From assembly GCF_029887935.1 (NCBI RefSeq), contig NZ_JARXRO010000020.1, positions 342,591 through 406,590 on the forward strand: a stretch of 64,000 nucleotides of DNA, given 5' to 3'. The position numbers were made by a program, and so were the translations under genes. The notes beneath the pieces are model-generated. The model saw only the letters and a list, made by a program, of their open reading frames with translations, did not search any database and was not told the origin of the DNA. Position 1 is the first letter of the stretch, and each line of letters begins with the position of its first letter. Source of the DNA: Luteimonas kalidii. Lineage in GTDB: Bacteria; Pseudomonadota; Gammaproteobacteria; Xanthomonadales; Xanthomonadaceae. This document shows positions 53,233 to 61,830 of the stretch, one piece after another.

Positions 53233-53952
53233 CTAAACTACTGACGCGACTTGGCGGTCCGTCGCCGGCTCGCACGTGACCCAGCCAAGATACAGGGTTG
53301 GGCCCGTCGTGCGCGGAACCTTCGCCAGCTGTCCATCTGACACGGTCGCCCCTAAAGCCGCGCCGAAAGCGATGTAGTCCGTAAGCGATACAGGATCCGA
53401 CCGGAACGACTGGACGATCATCACCGCGTGCGCGGCTCCGAAGCGTTCTGCCTCGATGAGCGCCGACGCAGTGCGATGGAAAAGCTGGTACCGAAGTGCG
53501 TGGTCGGGAGGATGCTGCGCACCGAGCACTTTGCACAGGTGCTGCAGACGCGCCAGCTTGCCGGGCGAGGCGTCTCGCAGCCAGTCCCACAGCGGATCCC
53601 CGAACGTTTCACCCGCCTTTCCTTCCACGGACATCGATACGTATCCGCCCGGCGTTTTCAGCAGTGCCCAGACGTCGTTTTGCGAGGCTTTGCCACGCCC
53701 TTCCAGCTTGACCTTATGCTCCGGTAGTACGATCAAGGCAGTCGCGCTTGCCAGCTGTTCCTGCGTATCGAGCAGCGCCACGATCGGCGCGGGTATGCCG
53801 CGCTCGGAGTGCCTGGCCGCCTCCCAAGACACCGCAGTCTCGAACGCCGATGCGCCCCGTACCCAGTGCTTTTCCGGATCGGCCAGCAGTTGGCGCCAGG
53901 CCGATGGGCCACAAGACGGAATGAGTATTCGTGTCACAGGCTTCTCCCCCAT
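53233..53952 (-). CDS. Unknown protein, DUF6946-like, linked to DUF429
   Basis: The 239-residue protein opens with ILIPSCGPSAWRQLLADPEKHWVRGASAFETAVSWEAA, a pattern I associate, by memory, with DUF6946. It contains VSMSVEGKAGETFGDPLWDW, an E-x-K context that could be a PD-(D/E)XK nuclease core. It is probably translated with the DUF429 gene, three bases downstream. A function in nucleic-acid metabolism or defence is possible but unproven. Confidence 0.6.
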   Translation of the reverse strand: MGEKPVTRILIPSCGPSAWRQLLADPEKHWVRGASAFETAVSWEAARHSERGIPAPIVALLDTQEQLASATALIVLPEHKVKLEGRGKASQNDVWALLKTPGGYVSMSVEGKAGETFGDPLWDWLRDASPGKLARLQHLCKVLGAQHPPDHALRYQLFHRTASALIEAERFGAAHAVMIVQSFRSDPVSLTDYIAFGAALGATVSDGQLAKVPRTTGPTLYLGWVTCEPATDRQVASVV

Positions 53953-54020
53953 GCAGACGTCTCGTTCCCGGACGGATCAGCGGGACCCAGGTCGGTGTCG
54001 ATTGGCCCGCGACGCGAGGA

Positions 54021-55478
54021 TTAATTCCCTCCGTCCCCTTTTGGCGGTCGAGCGCGTGGCGCTTTATTGGCAGGCCTTCTCTTTGATGGTTGGCGAACTG
54101 TTGCGGCTATCTTCCCGCCGGCACGCTCACTTGCTTCCTCGCTGTAAGGTTCGCCGTAAATTTCTTGATAAGTTGAGTAAAAATCTTCTCGCTGTCTAAA
54201 TTTCTCGAAGAGCGGCCAAGCATGATAAGCGGCTTGGTCAAGCATCTCTCCTGACCTTCCTATCTCTCTCATCAGATCGATCGCTTGATCGTAGTCTTCC
54301 TGTAAGACAAGCAGTGCTAGCTTGAAGTCACGATAGCTGGCAGTCCAGTCAACAGATGCCAGAATATCTCTAGCTGCATCGTCTTTGTCAGAAAACTTCT
54401 TCGCAATTGCCGTGTTTATTAATCTTACGCGGTAGTCGAGTTCGCTGAGGTCCTTCTTCATCGGTGCTGTCAAGGAAAACTCTCCGAAGTCAGATGCTGT
54501 TCTCCATCTTTTGTCCTCGAGTGCTTGGTAGAGCAGGGCATTGATGGATTCGTGCACATCAGCAGCCTCTGCAGGAAAAACTTTCATCCAGAGGGTATGG
54601 CAAAGCATAAATCCAACCTTTGACATGACGCGGAGCATTCCCGCTAGGTCTGCGGGGGAGACTCCAAGTTGATGGCCAGGTCGAATCGTCGGGTCGATTT
54701 TGCAAGATTCGCGAGTGCAAACAGAAATGTACTGCTCATTTACAACCCCGTCGTTGTGCGCGAGCAAGTTCCTTCTCTGACTAAATTCAACGAAAAGCGG
54801 CCATTCATCGAATTTTCTAAGCGGGAGTCCGAACTTCTTTTCGAGCTGAGAGAACTGTTCGATATAACTGTCGCGCCGGAAAGAGTCGATCTCCTTTTCC
54901 AGCATTGCGCGACTTGCTGATTCAATATCAGAAAATTCCAAGAGATCGACTAGGGTAATCTCCCTAGAAATTCCTTTCAGAAGTTCGAAGTTCTTGAGAT
55001 ATATTTGCTTTAGTAGCCTCCCTATAAATGCATCGAATACGCAGAATCCTTGCATAAATAGGCTTCTGGCGAGTAGTGGGACACTATTGTCTTCAAGGAG
55101 TCGATGTTGTTTTGCCATTGCGGCGGAGAACTCCACGAAGTCTCTGGCGTTATCGAAGATGATTTCCAAGCCCTCGTGTGGGTCTTCATCGACGAACGCC
55201 TCAATTTTCCTTCGAGTTTTTTCGATCTCGTTCCTTTGCCAAGTCGCGAGATGCGGAAGCACGACCTGTGTTGTCTGAAATATATTCCAGATCGACTCTA
55301 AGTATGTCCTTATGACCACATGTAGTTCTGGGAGGGCGGGTTCAGCATCTTCTAGGTGATCAGGTAGCTCGGCTTTCGCCGTCGCTTTCTGCCTCTTTTG
55401 CGGGGCAGGTGCGATCCCTTTGCCTTTGGTTCCCGTGCTTCCCTTGTTGCTTTTACCAGTATTCTCGACAGCTGCCAT
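54021..55478 (-). CDS. RX4H (HEPN-type) motif protein, function unknown
   Basis: The 485-residue protein has a basic, low-complexity start (about 1-40). An all-helical body follows with EFSQRRNLLAHNDGVVNEQY (about 231-250), where Arg236-N-L-L-A-His241 is an RX4H motif typical of HEPN ribonuclease domains of toxin/abortive infection proteins. The C-terminus is basic and ends GDGGN, coded by the same bases that form the direct repeat at 54025-54036. The gene has atypical, AT-rich codon use. It stands alone, with a terminator separating it from nrdJb. No partner antitoxin is adjacent. Confidence 0.72.
   Translation of the reverse strand: MAAVENTGKSNKGSTGTKGKGIAPAPQKRQKATAKAELPDHLEDAEPALPELHVVIRTYLESIWNIFQTTQVVLPHLATWQRNEIEKTRRKIEAFVDEDPHEGLEIIFDNARDFVEFSAAMAKQHRLLEDNSVPLLARSLFMQGFCVFDAFIGRLLKQIYLKNFELLKGISREITLVDLLEFSDIESASRAMLEKEIDSFRRDSYIEQFSQLEKKFGLPLRKFDEWPLFVEFSQRRNLLAHNDGVVNEQYISVCTRESCKIDPTIRPGHQLGVSPADLAGMLRVMSKVGFMLCHTLWMKVFPAEAADVHESINALLYQALEDKRWRTASDFGEFSLTAPMKKDLSELDYRVRLINTAIAKKFSDKDDAARDILASVDWTASYRDFKLALLVLQEDYDQAIDLMREIGRSGEMLDQAAYHAWPLFEKFRQREDFYSTYQEIYGEPYSEEASERAGGKIAATVRQPSKRRPANKAPRARPPKGDGGN
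54025..54036. repeat. Direct repeat TTCCCTCCGTCC, right copy
   Basis: The 12 bases repeat those at 50909-50920 in the same orientation. The copy lies in the last codons of the HEPN-type gene. It may be the right boundary of an inserted segment of about 3.1 kb. Confidence 0.55.
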
Positions 55479-55522
55479 TCCGTCGTCCCCTTCTTTTGAA
55501 CTGCCAGGTGACCATGCTCAAG

Positions 55523-55556
55523 AAAAAGGCCAGGTTCATTTCTGAACAACTGGCCT
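55523..55556 (-). terminator. Intrinsic terminator of nrdJb
   Basis: On the minus strand AGGCCAG, an inner TGAAC/GTTCA stem and CTGGCCT are followed by TTTT. It is about 35 bases after the nrdJb stop and separates it from the HEPN-type gene. Confidence 0.88.
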
Positions 55557-55590
55557 CTCCGCCTTTCCGCACGCAACGATCTCACTCATC

Positions 55591-56373
55591 TCACCCGCAC
55601 TTGCTATACCCACAATTCAAACAGGTCGCACATCCGTCCATCAGCACCAGCGCCTTGGTGCTGCACTTGTGGCACATGCTGGCGGAGGGCGGGAACGAGG
55701 CGCCGTCGCCGGTGACTTCGATGTCGCCGACGGGCTCGGGGTAGCCGGGGTCTTCGGGGGTGGCGTCTACGTCAGAGTTTTTTTTTGACTGCTGTTCGTA
55801 GGCGCGGCGCTTCTCGGCGATCAGGGCCTTCTGCGCGGGGCTCATCTGCGGGTCGTGCAGCATGCCGATCTGCTTGAGGTGGTCCTCGACGATGCTGCCC
55901 AGTTCGGCCACCAGGCTGGGCATGTACACGCCGCCGGCCTTGAAGTAGCCGCCCTTGGGGTCGAACACGGCCTTCATCTCTTCCACCAGGAAGGTCACGT
56001 CGCCGCCCTTGCGGAACACGGCGCTCATGATGCGGGTGAGCGCGACGATCCACTGGAAATGCTCCATCGACTTGGAGTTGATGAAGATCTCGAACGGGCG
56101 GCGGTGCTCGTGCTCGGTGCCGGCGTTGAGCACGATGTCGTTGATGGTCACGTACATGGCGTGCTCCACCAGCGGCGACTTGATCTTGTAGGTGCTGCCG
56201 ATCAGCACCTCGGGGCGCTCGATGCGCTCGTGCATCTGGATCACGTCGGCGGTCTTGGGCAGCTCGGCCTCCACCTGCTCGCGCGGCACGGACGCGGCCT
56301 TCACGGCCTTCTCCTTGTCCTCGGGGGTGACGACGGCATAACCCGTGATTTTCTTGTCGATCTTGACGGCCAT
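55591..56373 (-). CDS. nrdJb: Class II ribonucleotide reductase, NrdJb subunit
   Basis: The 260-residue protein matches the C-terminal part of split B12-dependent ribonucleotide reductases as in Pseudomonas aeruginosa NrdJb. It has an N-terminal TSCPD-like domain (EHEHRRPFEIFINSKSMEHFQW, GGDVTFLVEEMKAVFDPKGG). A C-terminal zinc ribbon (about 234-260; CHKCSTKALV, CATCLNCGYSKCG) probably carries the redox cysteines that re-reduce the active site of NrdJa. The histone H1-like gene separates it from nrdJa, in contrast to the adjacent genes in Pseudomonas. Confidence 0.93.
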   Translation of the reverse strand: MAVKIDKKITGYAVVTPEDKEKAVKAASVPREQVEAELPKTADVIQMHERIERPEVLIGSTYKIKSPLVEHAMYVTINDIVLNAGTEHEHRRPFEIFINSKSMEHFQWIVALTRIMSAVFRKGGDVTFLVEEMKAVFDPKGGYFKAGGVYMPSLVAELGSIVEDHLKQIGMLHDPQMSPAQKALIAEKRRAYEQQSKKNSDVDATPEDPGYPEPVGDIEVTGDGASFPPSASMCHKCSTKALVLMDGCATCLNCGYSKCG

Positions 56374-56450
56374 TGCGTGATCCTGGTGCTGCGGGGGAAC
56401 GGGGTGTGGGTGTCGCGGGGTGACGCAGGGTGGGGCGGGCCTGGTCCCGG

Positions 56451-56477
56451 CCCCTCTCCCGCCGGGCGGGAGAGGGG
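56451..56477. repeat. Perfect 13-bp hairpin CCCCTCTCCCGCC
   Basis: The 13-base arms meet with a one-base loop, just after the stop of the histone H1-like gene on the minus strand. No T-run follows, so it is a small dispersed palindrome rather than a standard terminator. Confidence 0.7.
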
Positions 56478-56491
56478 AGGGAACGCGAGAC

Positions 56492-57022
56492 TTACTTCTT
56501 CTTCGCCGCCTTCTTGGCGGTCGCTTTCTTCGCCGGCGCCTTCTTCGCTGCGGCCTTCTTCGCCGGCGCCTTCTTCGCCGTGGCCTTCTTGCCGGCCTGC
56601 TTCATGGTCTTCTTCGCGGGGGCCTTCTTGGCCGCCGCCTTCTTCGCGGGCGCCTTGCGGGCCGGGGCCTTCTTCGCGCTCGCCTTCTTCGCAGGCGCCT
56701 TTTTGGCCGCGGCCTTCTTCGCCGGTGCCTTCTTGCTGGACTTCTTCGCGGCGGTCTTGCCGGTCTTGGCCTTCAGTGCGGCCACTTCGCGCTTGCCGGC
56801 GGCACTGGTGCTGGCCAGGGACTTCTTGGCCGCGGCCACGCGCTGGCCCACTGCCTTCCTCGCCTTGCCCGCCGTGGTGGCGGCCCGGGCGGCGGTCTTC
56901 TTCGCGCTGGTGACGGCGCTGCTGGCCTTCTCCGCCACGGTCTTGCCGATGTCCTTGGCCGTCTCGGCGACGGATTCGGCGGCGTGGGTCAGGGTCTGTG
57001 CGACCCCGTTGCCGTTGCTCAT
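56492..57022 (-). CDS. Histone H1-like DNA-binding protein
   Basis: The 176-residue protein has an Ala-rich helical N-terminal part (about 1-80). Its C-terminal half is built of [17 protein letters not shown] repeats ending AKKAAKKK. Such bacterial H1-like proteins bind DNA non-specifically and compact it. GAGGA precedes the ATG at 57022. It lies between nrdJb and nrdJa, on the same strand. Confidence 0.93.
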   Translation of the reverse strand: MSNGNGVAQTLTHAAESVAETAKDIGKTVAEKASSAVTSAKKTAARAATTAGKARKAVGQRVAAAKKSLASTSAAGKREVAALKAKTGKTAAKKSSKKAPAKKAAAKKAPAKKASAKKAPARKAPAKKAAAKKAPAKKTMKQAGKKATAKKAPAKKAAAKKAPAKKATAKKAAKKK

Positions 57023-57150
57023 GGGTGTGTCCTCGTCAGTTTGCTTTTTTTCGGTGATCGGGTTACGGGCCAAAGTGCCCGTGGGCGAAATATGGAGCGC
57101 GAAGTGCGCGCTACGCAAGCAAAACCGCGAGGGGGTGTGCCCCCACCCCG

Positions 57151-57208
57151 ACCCTCCACCCGCGGAGCGGGGGAGGGAACACTTCAGTTCTTCCCCGCGA
57201 GCGGGGAA
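57151..57208. repeat. Two palindromes between nrdJa and the H1-like gene
   Basis: CCCTCCaCCCGC-gga-GCGGGGGAGGG (57151-57176) and CTTCCCCGC-GA-GCGGGGAAG (57189-57208) are GC-rich hairpins without T-runs. They resemble the palindrome at 56451-56477 and those at 63012-63123, another small repeat family of the genome. Confidence 0.65.
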
Positions 57209-57289
57209 GGGAGTACATCGTCGGGGATGTCGCGTGGGCGGTGGCGGAGCGGGCGTGCCTTCCGTGGACCTGTCCGTCGTGGCCCGGTG

Positions 57290-59440
57290 TCAGAACTTTC
57301 CGTAGTAGCCCTCTTTCAGGGCATCGAACAGGTTGGCGGCGGTGTGGGTCTCGCCGTCGTATTCGATCTGCTCGTTGCCCTTGACCTCGATGGTGCTGCC
57401 GTCGTCCAGCTCGAAGCGGTAGGTGGTGTTGGCCAGGTCCGTCTCCTTGACCAGCACGCCCTGGAAGGCGGCCGGGTTGAAGCGGAACGTGGTGCAGCCC
57501 TTCAGCCCCTGCTGGTAGGCGTAGCGGTAGATGTCCTTGAAGTCCTCGTAGGGGTAGTCGGTGGGGACGTTCGCGGTCTTGGAGATGGACGAGTCCACCC
57601 ACACCTGCGCGGCGGCCTGCACGTCGACGTGCTCCTTCGGGGTGATGTCGTCGGCGGAGATGAAATAGTCCGGCAGCTGCGCGTCGGGCGCCTCGGAGAA
57701 CGGCATCGCCTTGGGGTTGACCAGCTCGCGGTAGGCCAGCAGCTCGTACGACCAGACGTCCACCTTCTCCTTGGACTTCTTGCCTTCGCGGATCACGTTG
57801 CGGCTGTAGTGGTGGGCGAAGCTGGGCTCGATGCCGTTGGAGGCGTTGTTGGCCAGGCTCAGCGAGATGGTGCCGGTGGGCGCGATCGAGCTGTGGTGGG
57901 TGAAGCGCGCGCCGGTCTCGGCCAGCTGTTCGACCAGCTCGGGCGCGACTTCGGCGATCTTCTGCATGTAGCGGCTGTAGCGCGCGTGCAGCACCTTGCC
58001 CTCGATCTTCTGGCCCAGGCGCCAGCCGTCCTTCGCCATCTCCGGGCGCTTGCGCAGCATGGCGGCGGTGACCTCGAACTGCTCGTCCATGATCGGGGCC
58101 GGGCCCTTTTCCTGGGCCAGCGTGAGGCCGGTTTCCCAGCCGGCCACCGCCATCTCGCGGGCGATGCGGCTGGTGAACTCGCAACTGGCCGACGAGCCGT
58201 ACTTCATCTGCAGCATCGTCACCGTGCTGCCCAGGCCCAGGAAGCCCATGCCGTGGCGGCGCTTGCGCATGATCTCGGCCTGCTGCTGCGGCAGCGGCAG
58301 GCCGTTCACCTCGACCACGTTGTCGAGCATGCGGGTGAACACGCGCACGACTTCCTTGTATTCCTCCCAGTCGAAGGACGCCTGGTCGGTGAAGGGGTCG
58401 CGCACGAACTTGGTCAGGTTGACCGAACCCAGCAGGCAGGCGCCGTAGGGCGGCAGCGGCTGCTCGCCGCAGGGGTTGGTGGCGCGGATGGTCTCGCACC
58501 ACCAGTTGTTGTTCATCTCGTTGACCTTGTCGATCAGGATGAACCCCGGCTCGGCGTAGTCGTAGGTCGAGACCATGATCATGTCCCACAGGTGCCGGGC
58601 CTTGATGTGGCCGTAGACCTTGCAGGCCACCATGCCGTCGTCGCGGCTGATGTAGCCGTCGCTGTGCGGCCAGTCGCGCCAGGTGACGGTGTCGGCATCG
58701 GTGAAGTCGATGTCGCCGGCTTCCTTGTCGCTGATCGGGAACACCAGCGGCCACTCGGCGTCGTGTTCCACCGCGTCCATGAAGCCGTCGGTGATCAGCA
58801 GGCTCAGGTTGAACTGGCGCAGGCGCCCGTCCTCGCGCTTGGCGCGGATGAAGTCGCGCACGTCCGGATGGCTGACGTCGAAGGTGCCCATCTGCGCGCC
58901 GCGGCGGCCGCCGGCGCTTGATACGGTGAAGCACATCTTGTCGTAGATATCCATGAAGGACATCGGACCCGACGTGTACGCGCCGGCGCCGGCGACGAAC
59001 GCGCCGCGCGGGCGCAGCGTGCTGAATTCATAGCCGATGCCGCAGCCTGCCTTGAGCGTCAGCCCGGCCTCGTGGACCTTGTCCAGGATGCCGTCCATCG
59101 AATCGGTGATGGTGCCGCTGACGGTGCAGTTGATGGTGCTGGTGGCGGGCTTGTGCTCGAGCGCGCCGGCGTTGGACGTGATGCGGCCGGCGGGGATCGC
59201 CCCGCGGCGCAGCGCCCACAGGAACCGCTCGTTCCAGTACTTCTGCTTCTCCGGGGTGGCCTCGGCCTCGGACAGCGCGCGGGCGACACGCTGGTAGGTG
59301 CCGTCGATGTCGGCATCCACCGGCTCCCCGTGCTTGGTCTTGAGCCGGTACTTCTTGTCCCAGATGTCCTGCGAGGCGGGCTGCATCGGGATCTCCCGCT
59401 GGGCGGGCGTCTTCACTGCTTCCAGACGAACGGTGCTCAT
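57290..59440 (-). CDS. nrdJa: Class II (adenosylcobalamin-dependent) ribonucleotide reductase, NrdJa
   Basis: The 716-residue catalytic subunit reduces ribonucleotides to deoxyribonucleotides by a radical made from adenosylcobalamin. The pattern is that of class II enzymes: TSTINCTVSGT (N-terminal redox Cys), GCGIGYEFSTLRP, NPCGEQPLPPYGACLLGSVNLT (thiyl-radical Cys and Glu) and HHSSIAPTGTISL. It ends at YYGKF without the C-terminal domain, which is provided by NrdJb. Start MSTVRLEAV is preceded by GGAGAGGAGATGG; the frame is open further upstream but without similarity. Confidence 0.96.
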   Translation of the reverse strand: MSTVRLEAVKTPAQREIPMQPASQDIWDKKYRLKTKHGEPVDADIDGTYQRVARALSEAEATPEKQKYWNERFLWALRRGAIPAGRITSNAGALEHKPATSTINCTVSGTITDSMDGILDKVHEAGLTLKAGCGIGYEFSTLRPRGAFVAGAGAYTSGPMSFMDIYDKMCFTVSSAGGRRGAQMGTFDVSHPDVRDFIRAKREDGRLRQFNLSLLITDGFMDAVEHDAEWPLVFPISDKEAGDIDFTDADTVTWRDWPHSDGYISRDDGMVACKVYGHIKARHLWDMIMVSTYDYAEPGFILIDKVNEMNNNWWCETIRATNPCGEQPLPPYGACLLGSVNLTKFVRDPFTDQASFDWEEYKEVVRVFTRMLDNVVEVNGLPLPQQQAEIMRKRRHGMGFLGLGSTVTMLQMKYGSSASCEFTSRIAREMAVAGWETGLTLAQEKGPAPIMDEQFEVTAAMLRKRPEMAKDGWRLGQKIEGKVLHARYSRYMQKIAEVAPELVEQLAETGARFTHHSSIAPTGTISLSLANNASNGIEPSFAHHYSRNVIREGKKSKEKVDVWSYELLAYRELVNPKAMPFSEAPDAQLPDYFISADDITPKEHVDVQAAAQVWVDSSISKTANVPTDYPYEDFKDIYRYAYQQGLKGCTTFRFNPAAFQGVLVKETDLANTTYRFELDDGSTIEVKGNEQIEYDGETHTAANLFDALKEGYYGKF

Positions 59441-59706
59441 GCGTCTGCCATCTCCTCTCCGGCCAGGGTACGTGCCGCGGCCTGTTGTTGTTATGGGTGG
59501 AATCGAATCGGGGCGATGCCGCCGGCCCGGGGGTCCGGGCGTGGCGACGGGTCGGTGGCGGTCACGCGGGCGCGCGTCCGCCGAAGGGTTGCGGGATGCC
59601 GGTTGTGCTGCGCGGTGTCGCCATTGCGCGTCCCCTGTCGCCTCGGCTGCCGGGTCTGCCGCGGGTCGTCCAAACCCCATGCCTTGGGCTTGTTACGACG
59701 GGCTGA

Positions 59707-59722
59707 CCCCAACATCTTGTGG
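59707..59722. promoter_or_regulatory. Possible NrdR box ahead of nrdJa
   Basis: CCCCAACATCTTGTGG is a partly symmetric site. On the minus strand the core CAAGATGTTG matches the NrdR consensus CwAtATaTwG at 8 of 10 positions. Only one copy is clear, whereas NrdR sites usually come in pairs. It lies about 270 bases before the start, in the 537-base interval 59441-59977, in which I see no other feature. Confidence 0.35.
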
Positions 59723-59977
59723 CGGGCCGGGCCAAGCTACGCGCGCCTCCAGGTGAAGTCAACAGCTTGCGGGGCGCGCCCGACGAAAGTCGCGCCGTGC
59801 CGCGGCGGGCCGCCGGAAAGTCCCCGTTCAGCTGGATCGGCGCGTCGGCGACGACACTTCCACCGGCCGGTCTTGATGCACTGCGGCGTAGCCGATGCGC
59901 ATTCCGGGTTGCCGGAGTCGCGGCCGGCGCCCATCTTTGCCGGTCCTCCTTTCCGCCCCCTTGGTCGAACCGTCGCC

Positions 59978-61405
59978 ATGCGTCCAGCGCCCACCCTGCT
60001 CGTCCTCGCCGCCGCCGCCGCGTTCGGCGGTTTCGCCGCCACCGTCATCCGCGATGCGGTGCAGACGCCCGCGCAGGCGGCCGAACCGGCCGCCGCGCTG
60101 CCGGTACCCACGGTGACCGCGCTGCCGATGGCGGTCGACGGCCAGGCGCTGCCGTCGCTGGCGCCGATGCTGCAGCGGGTGACGCCCTCGGTGGTCAGCG
60201 TGCAGGCCGCGCAGCGCCGGCAGGTCAGCCCGTTCGTCAACGATCCGTTCTTCCGCCGCATGTTTCCCGAGCTGTCGCAGGAGCGCATCGCGCGTTCGCT
60301 GGGCTCGGGCGTGATCGTCGATGCGGCCAACGGCTACGTGCTGACCAACCACCACGTGATCGAGAACGCCGACGAGGTGTCGGTGACCCTGGCCGACGGC
60401 CGCAGCCTGGAAGCCGAGTTCATCGGCTCCGATCCCGACACCGACGTGGCGCTGATGCGCATCGCCGCCGACGGGCTGACCGCGCTGCCGCTGGCGGCCG
60501 CGCAGCTGTCGGTGGGCGATTTCGTGGTGGCCGTGGGCAACCCGTTCGGCGTCGGCCAGACGGTCACCTCGGGGATCGTCTCGGCGGTCGGCCGCAGCAA
60601 CGTGCCGGGCGTGGGCTACCAGAATTTCATCCAGACCGATGCCTCGATCAACCCGGGCAACTCCGGCGGCGCGCTGGTCAACCTGCGCGGCGAGCTGGTG
60701 GGCATCAACACCGCCAGCTTCAACCCGCGCGGCAGCGCCGCCGGCAACATCGGCCTGGGCTTCGCGATCCCGGTGGAGCTGGCGCGCAACGTGATGCAGC
60801 AGCTGGCCAGCACCGGCATGGTGCGCCGCGGCACCCTGGGTATCGACACCCAGCAGGTGGACGCGCGCCTGGCCACCGCGCTGGGGCTCGACGAACCGCG
60901 CGGCGTGGTGGTGACGCGCGTGCACGGCGAGTCGGGCGCGGCCGCCGCGGGCCTGCGCACCGGCGACGTGATCACCGCCGCCGACGGCCAGCGCATGGAC
61001 GACCCGGTGTCGCTGCGCAATTTCCAGGGCCTGCAGCCGCTGGACGCGCCGGTGACCCTGGACGTGCTGCGCGACGGCAAGCCGCTGAAGGTCACCGCGC
61101 GCCTGCGCGCGCAGCCGCGCGACGGCGCCAGCTACGACGAACGCCTGGCCGGCGCCACCCTGGCCGACCTGCCCGAAGCCGTGCGCCGCCAGAACCCCAA
61201 CGCGCGCGGCGTGCTGGTGGAGCAGGTGGAGGCCGGCAGCCGCGCGTACCGCAACGGCCTGCGCGAGGGCGATTTCATCTTCGCCGCCAATGCCGGCGAG
61301 TTCGGCGATCTGGCCGGATTCCGCGACAGCCTGTCGGACTCGCCCGACCAGCTGGTGCTGCGGATTTCACGCGGAGGACGCGTCGGAAACCTGATCATGC
61401 AGTGA
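59978..61405 (+). CDS. degP: DegP/HtrA-type periplasmic serine protease with two PDZ domains
   Basis: The 475-residue product has a signal peptide or anchor (about 1-35). Its trypsin-like domain has the triad: His in TNHHVIEN (about 125), Asp in DTDVALM (about 155) and Ser in GNSGGALVN (about 229). PDZ1 lies at about 285-370 and PDZ2 at about 385-475. It degrades or holds misfolded envelope proteins. No convincing ribosome-binding site was seen at the ATG, which was chosen because the signal sequence starts there. No sigma-E-type promoter was identified. Confidence 0.95.
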   Translation: MRPAPTLLVLAAAAAFGGFAATVIRDAVQTPAQAAEPAAALPVPTVTALPMAVDGQALPSLAPMLQRVTPSVVSVQAAQRRQVSPFVNDPFFRRMFPELSQERIARSLGSGVIVDAANGYVLTNHHVIENADEVSVTLADGRSLEAEFIGSDPDTDVALMRIAADGLTALPLAAAQLSVGDFVVAVGNPFGVGQTVTSGIVSAVGRSNVPGVGYQNFIQTDASINPGNSGGALVNLRGELVGINTASFNPRGSAAGNIGLGFAIPVELARNVMQQLASTGMVRRGTLGIDTQQVDARLATALGLDEPRGVVVTRVHGESGAAAAGLRTGDVITAADGQRMDDPVSLRNFQGLQPLDAPVTLDVLRDGKPLKVTARLRAQPRDGASYDERLAGATLADLPEAVRRQNPNARGVLVEQVEAGSRAYRNGLREGDFIFAANAGEFGDLAGFRDSLSDSPDQLVLRISRGGRVGNLIMQ

Positions 61406-61458
61406 CTGGCGTCCCTTCGACGTCCCGCGCCCCCGCGCCCCTTCTCCAGGAGATGACG

Positions 61459-61821
61459 ATGAGCCCCAACTCGACTGATGCCATGAAGACCAACCTCGGC
61501 GAAGCCGGTGCCCACCTCAAGAACGCCGCCACCGACGCCGGCAGCGCGATCAAGAACGCCGCCCACGTGGCTGGCGACGAACTGCGCATGGGCCGCTCGG
61601 CGGTCAAGTCCGACCTGGCCGATTCGGCGCTGGCCGGCATCGCCGCGCTGGAAGAGGGCGGTGGCGCCGCGCGCGAGCAGATGGACCAGTTGATGGACAA
61701 GGGCCGCGACCTGATCGACAGCGCCGCCGACCTGATCCGCGAGCGCCCGATCGCCTCGTTCGGCGCCGCGTTCGCCGCCGGCTGGATCATCGCCAAGCTC
61801 GCCCGCAGCGGCGACCGGTAA
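61459..61821 (+). CDS. DUF883/ElaB-YqjD family membrane protein
   Basis: The 120-residue protein has an amphipathic helical body (about 10-85) and a C-terminal membrane helix (about 98-115; ERPIASFGAAFAAGWIIAKLARS). This matches ElaB/YqjD proteins that tether ribosomes to the inner membrane in stationary phase. CAGGAG precedes the ATG. It is the first of three genes in the order seen for yqjD-yqjE-yqjK. Confidence 0.92.
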   Translation: MSPNSTDAMKTNLGEAGAHLKNAATDAGSAIKNAAHVAGDELRMGRSAVKSDLADSALAGIAALEEGGGAAREQMDQLMDKGRDLIDSAADLIRERPIASFGAAFAAGWIIAKLARSGDR

Positions 61822-61830
61822 TCCCGCGAC

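Noticed and set aside
54021-54054. Remnant of a RAYT or other transposase because of the TTCCCTCCGTCC motif
   Set aside because: The motif is read as the last codons of the HEPN-type gene, and no transposase sequence is present; the direct repeat is kept only as a possible boundary.
56451-57208. Intrinsic terminators of nrdJa and the H1-like gene
   Set aside because: The hairpins are strong but lack T-runs and resemble other dispersed palindromes in the window.
56420-58921. Plus-strand frame of over 800 codons across the H1-like and nrdJa genes
   Set aside because: It begins with a Leu/Gly/Arg repeat that is only the complement of the lysine/alanine repeats, and it runs against nrdJa.
59441-59977. 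Cobalamin riboswitch ahead of nrdJa
   Set aside because: I could not find a B12-box or the conserved core in the leader. A covariance-model search (for example with the cobalamin family model) would decide.
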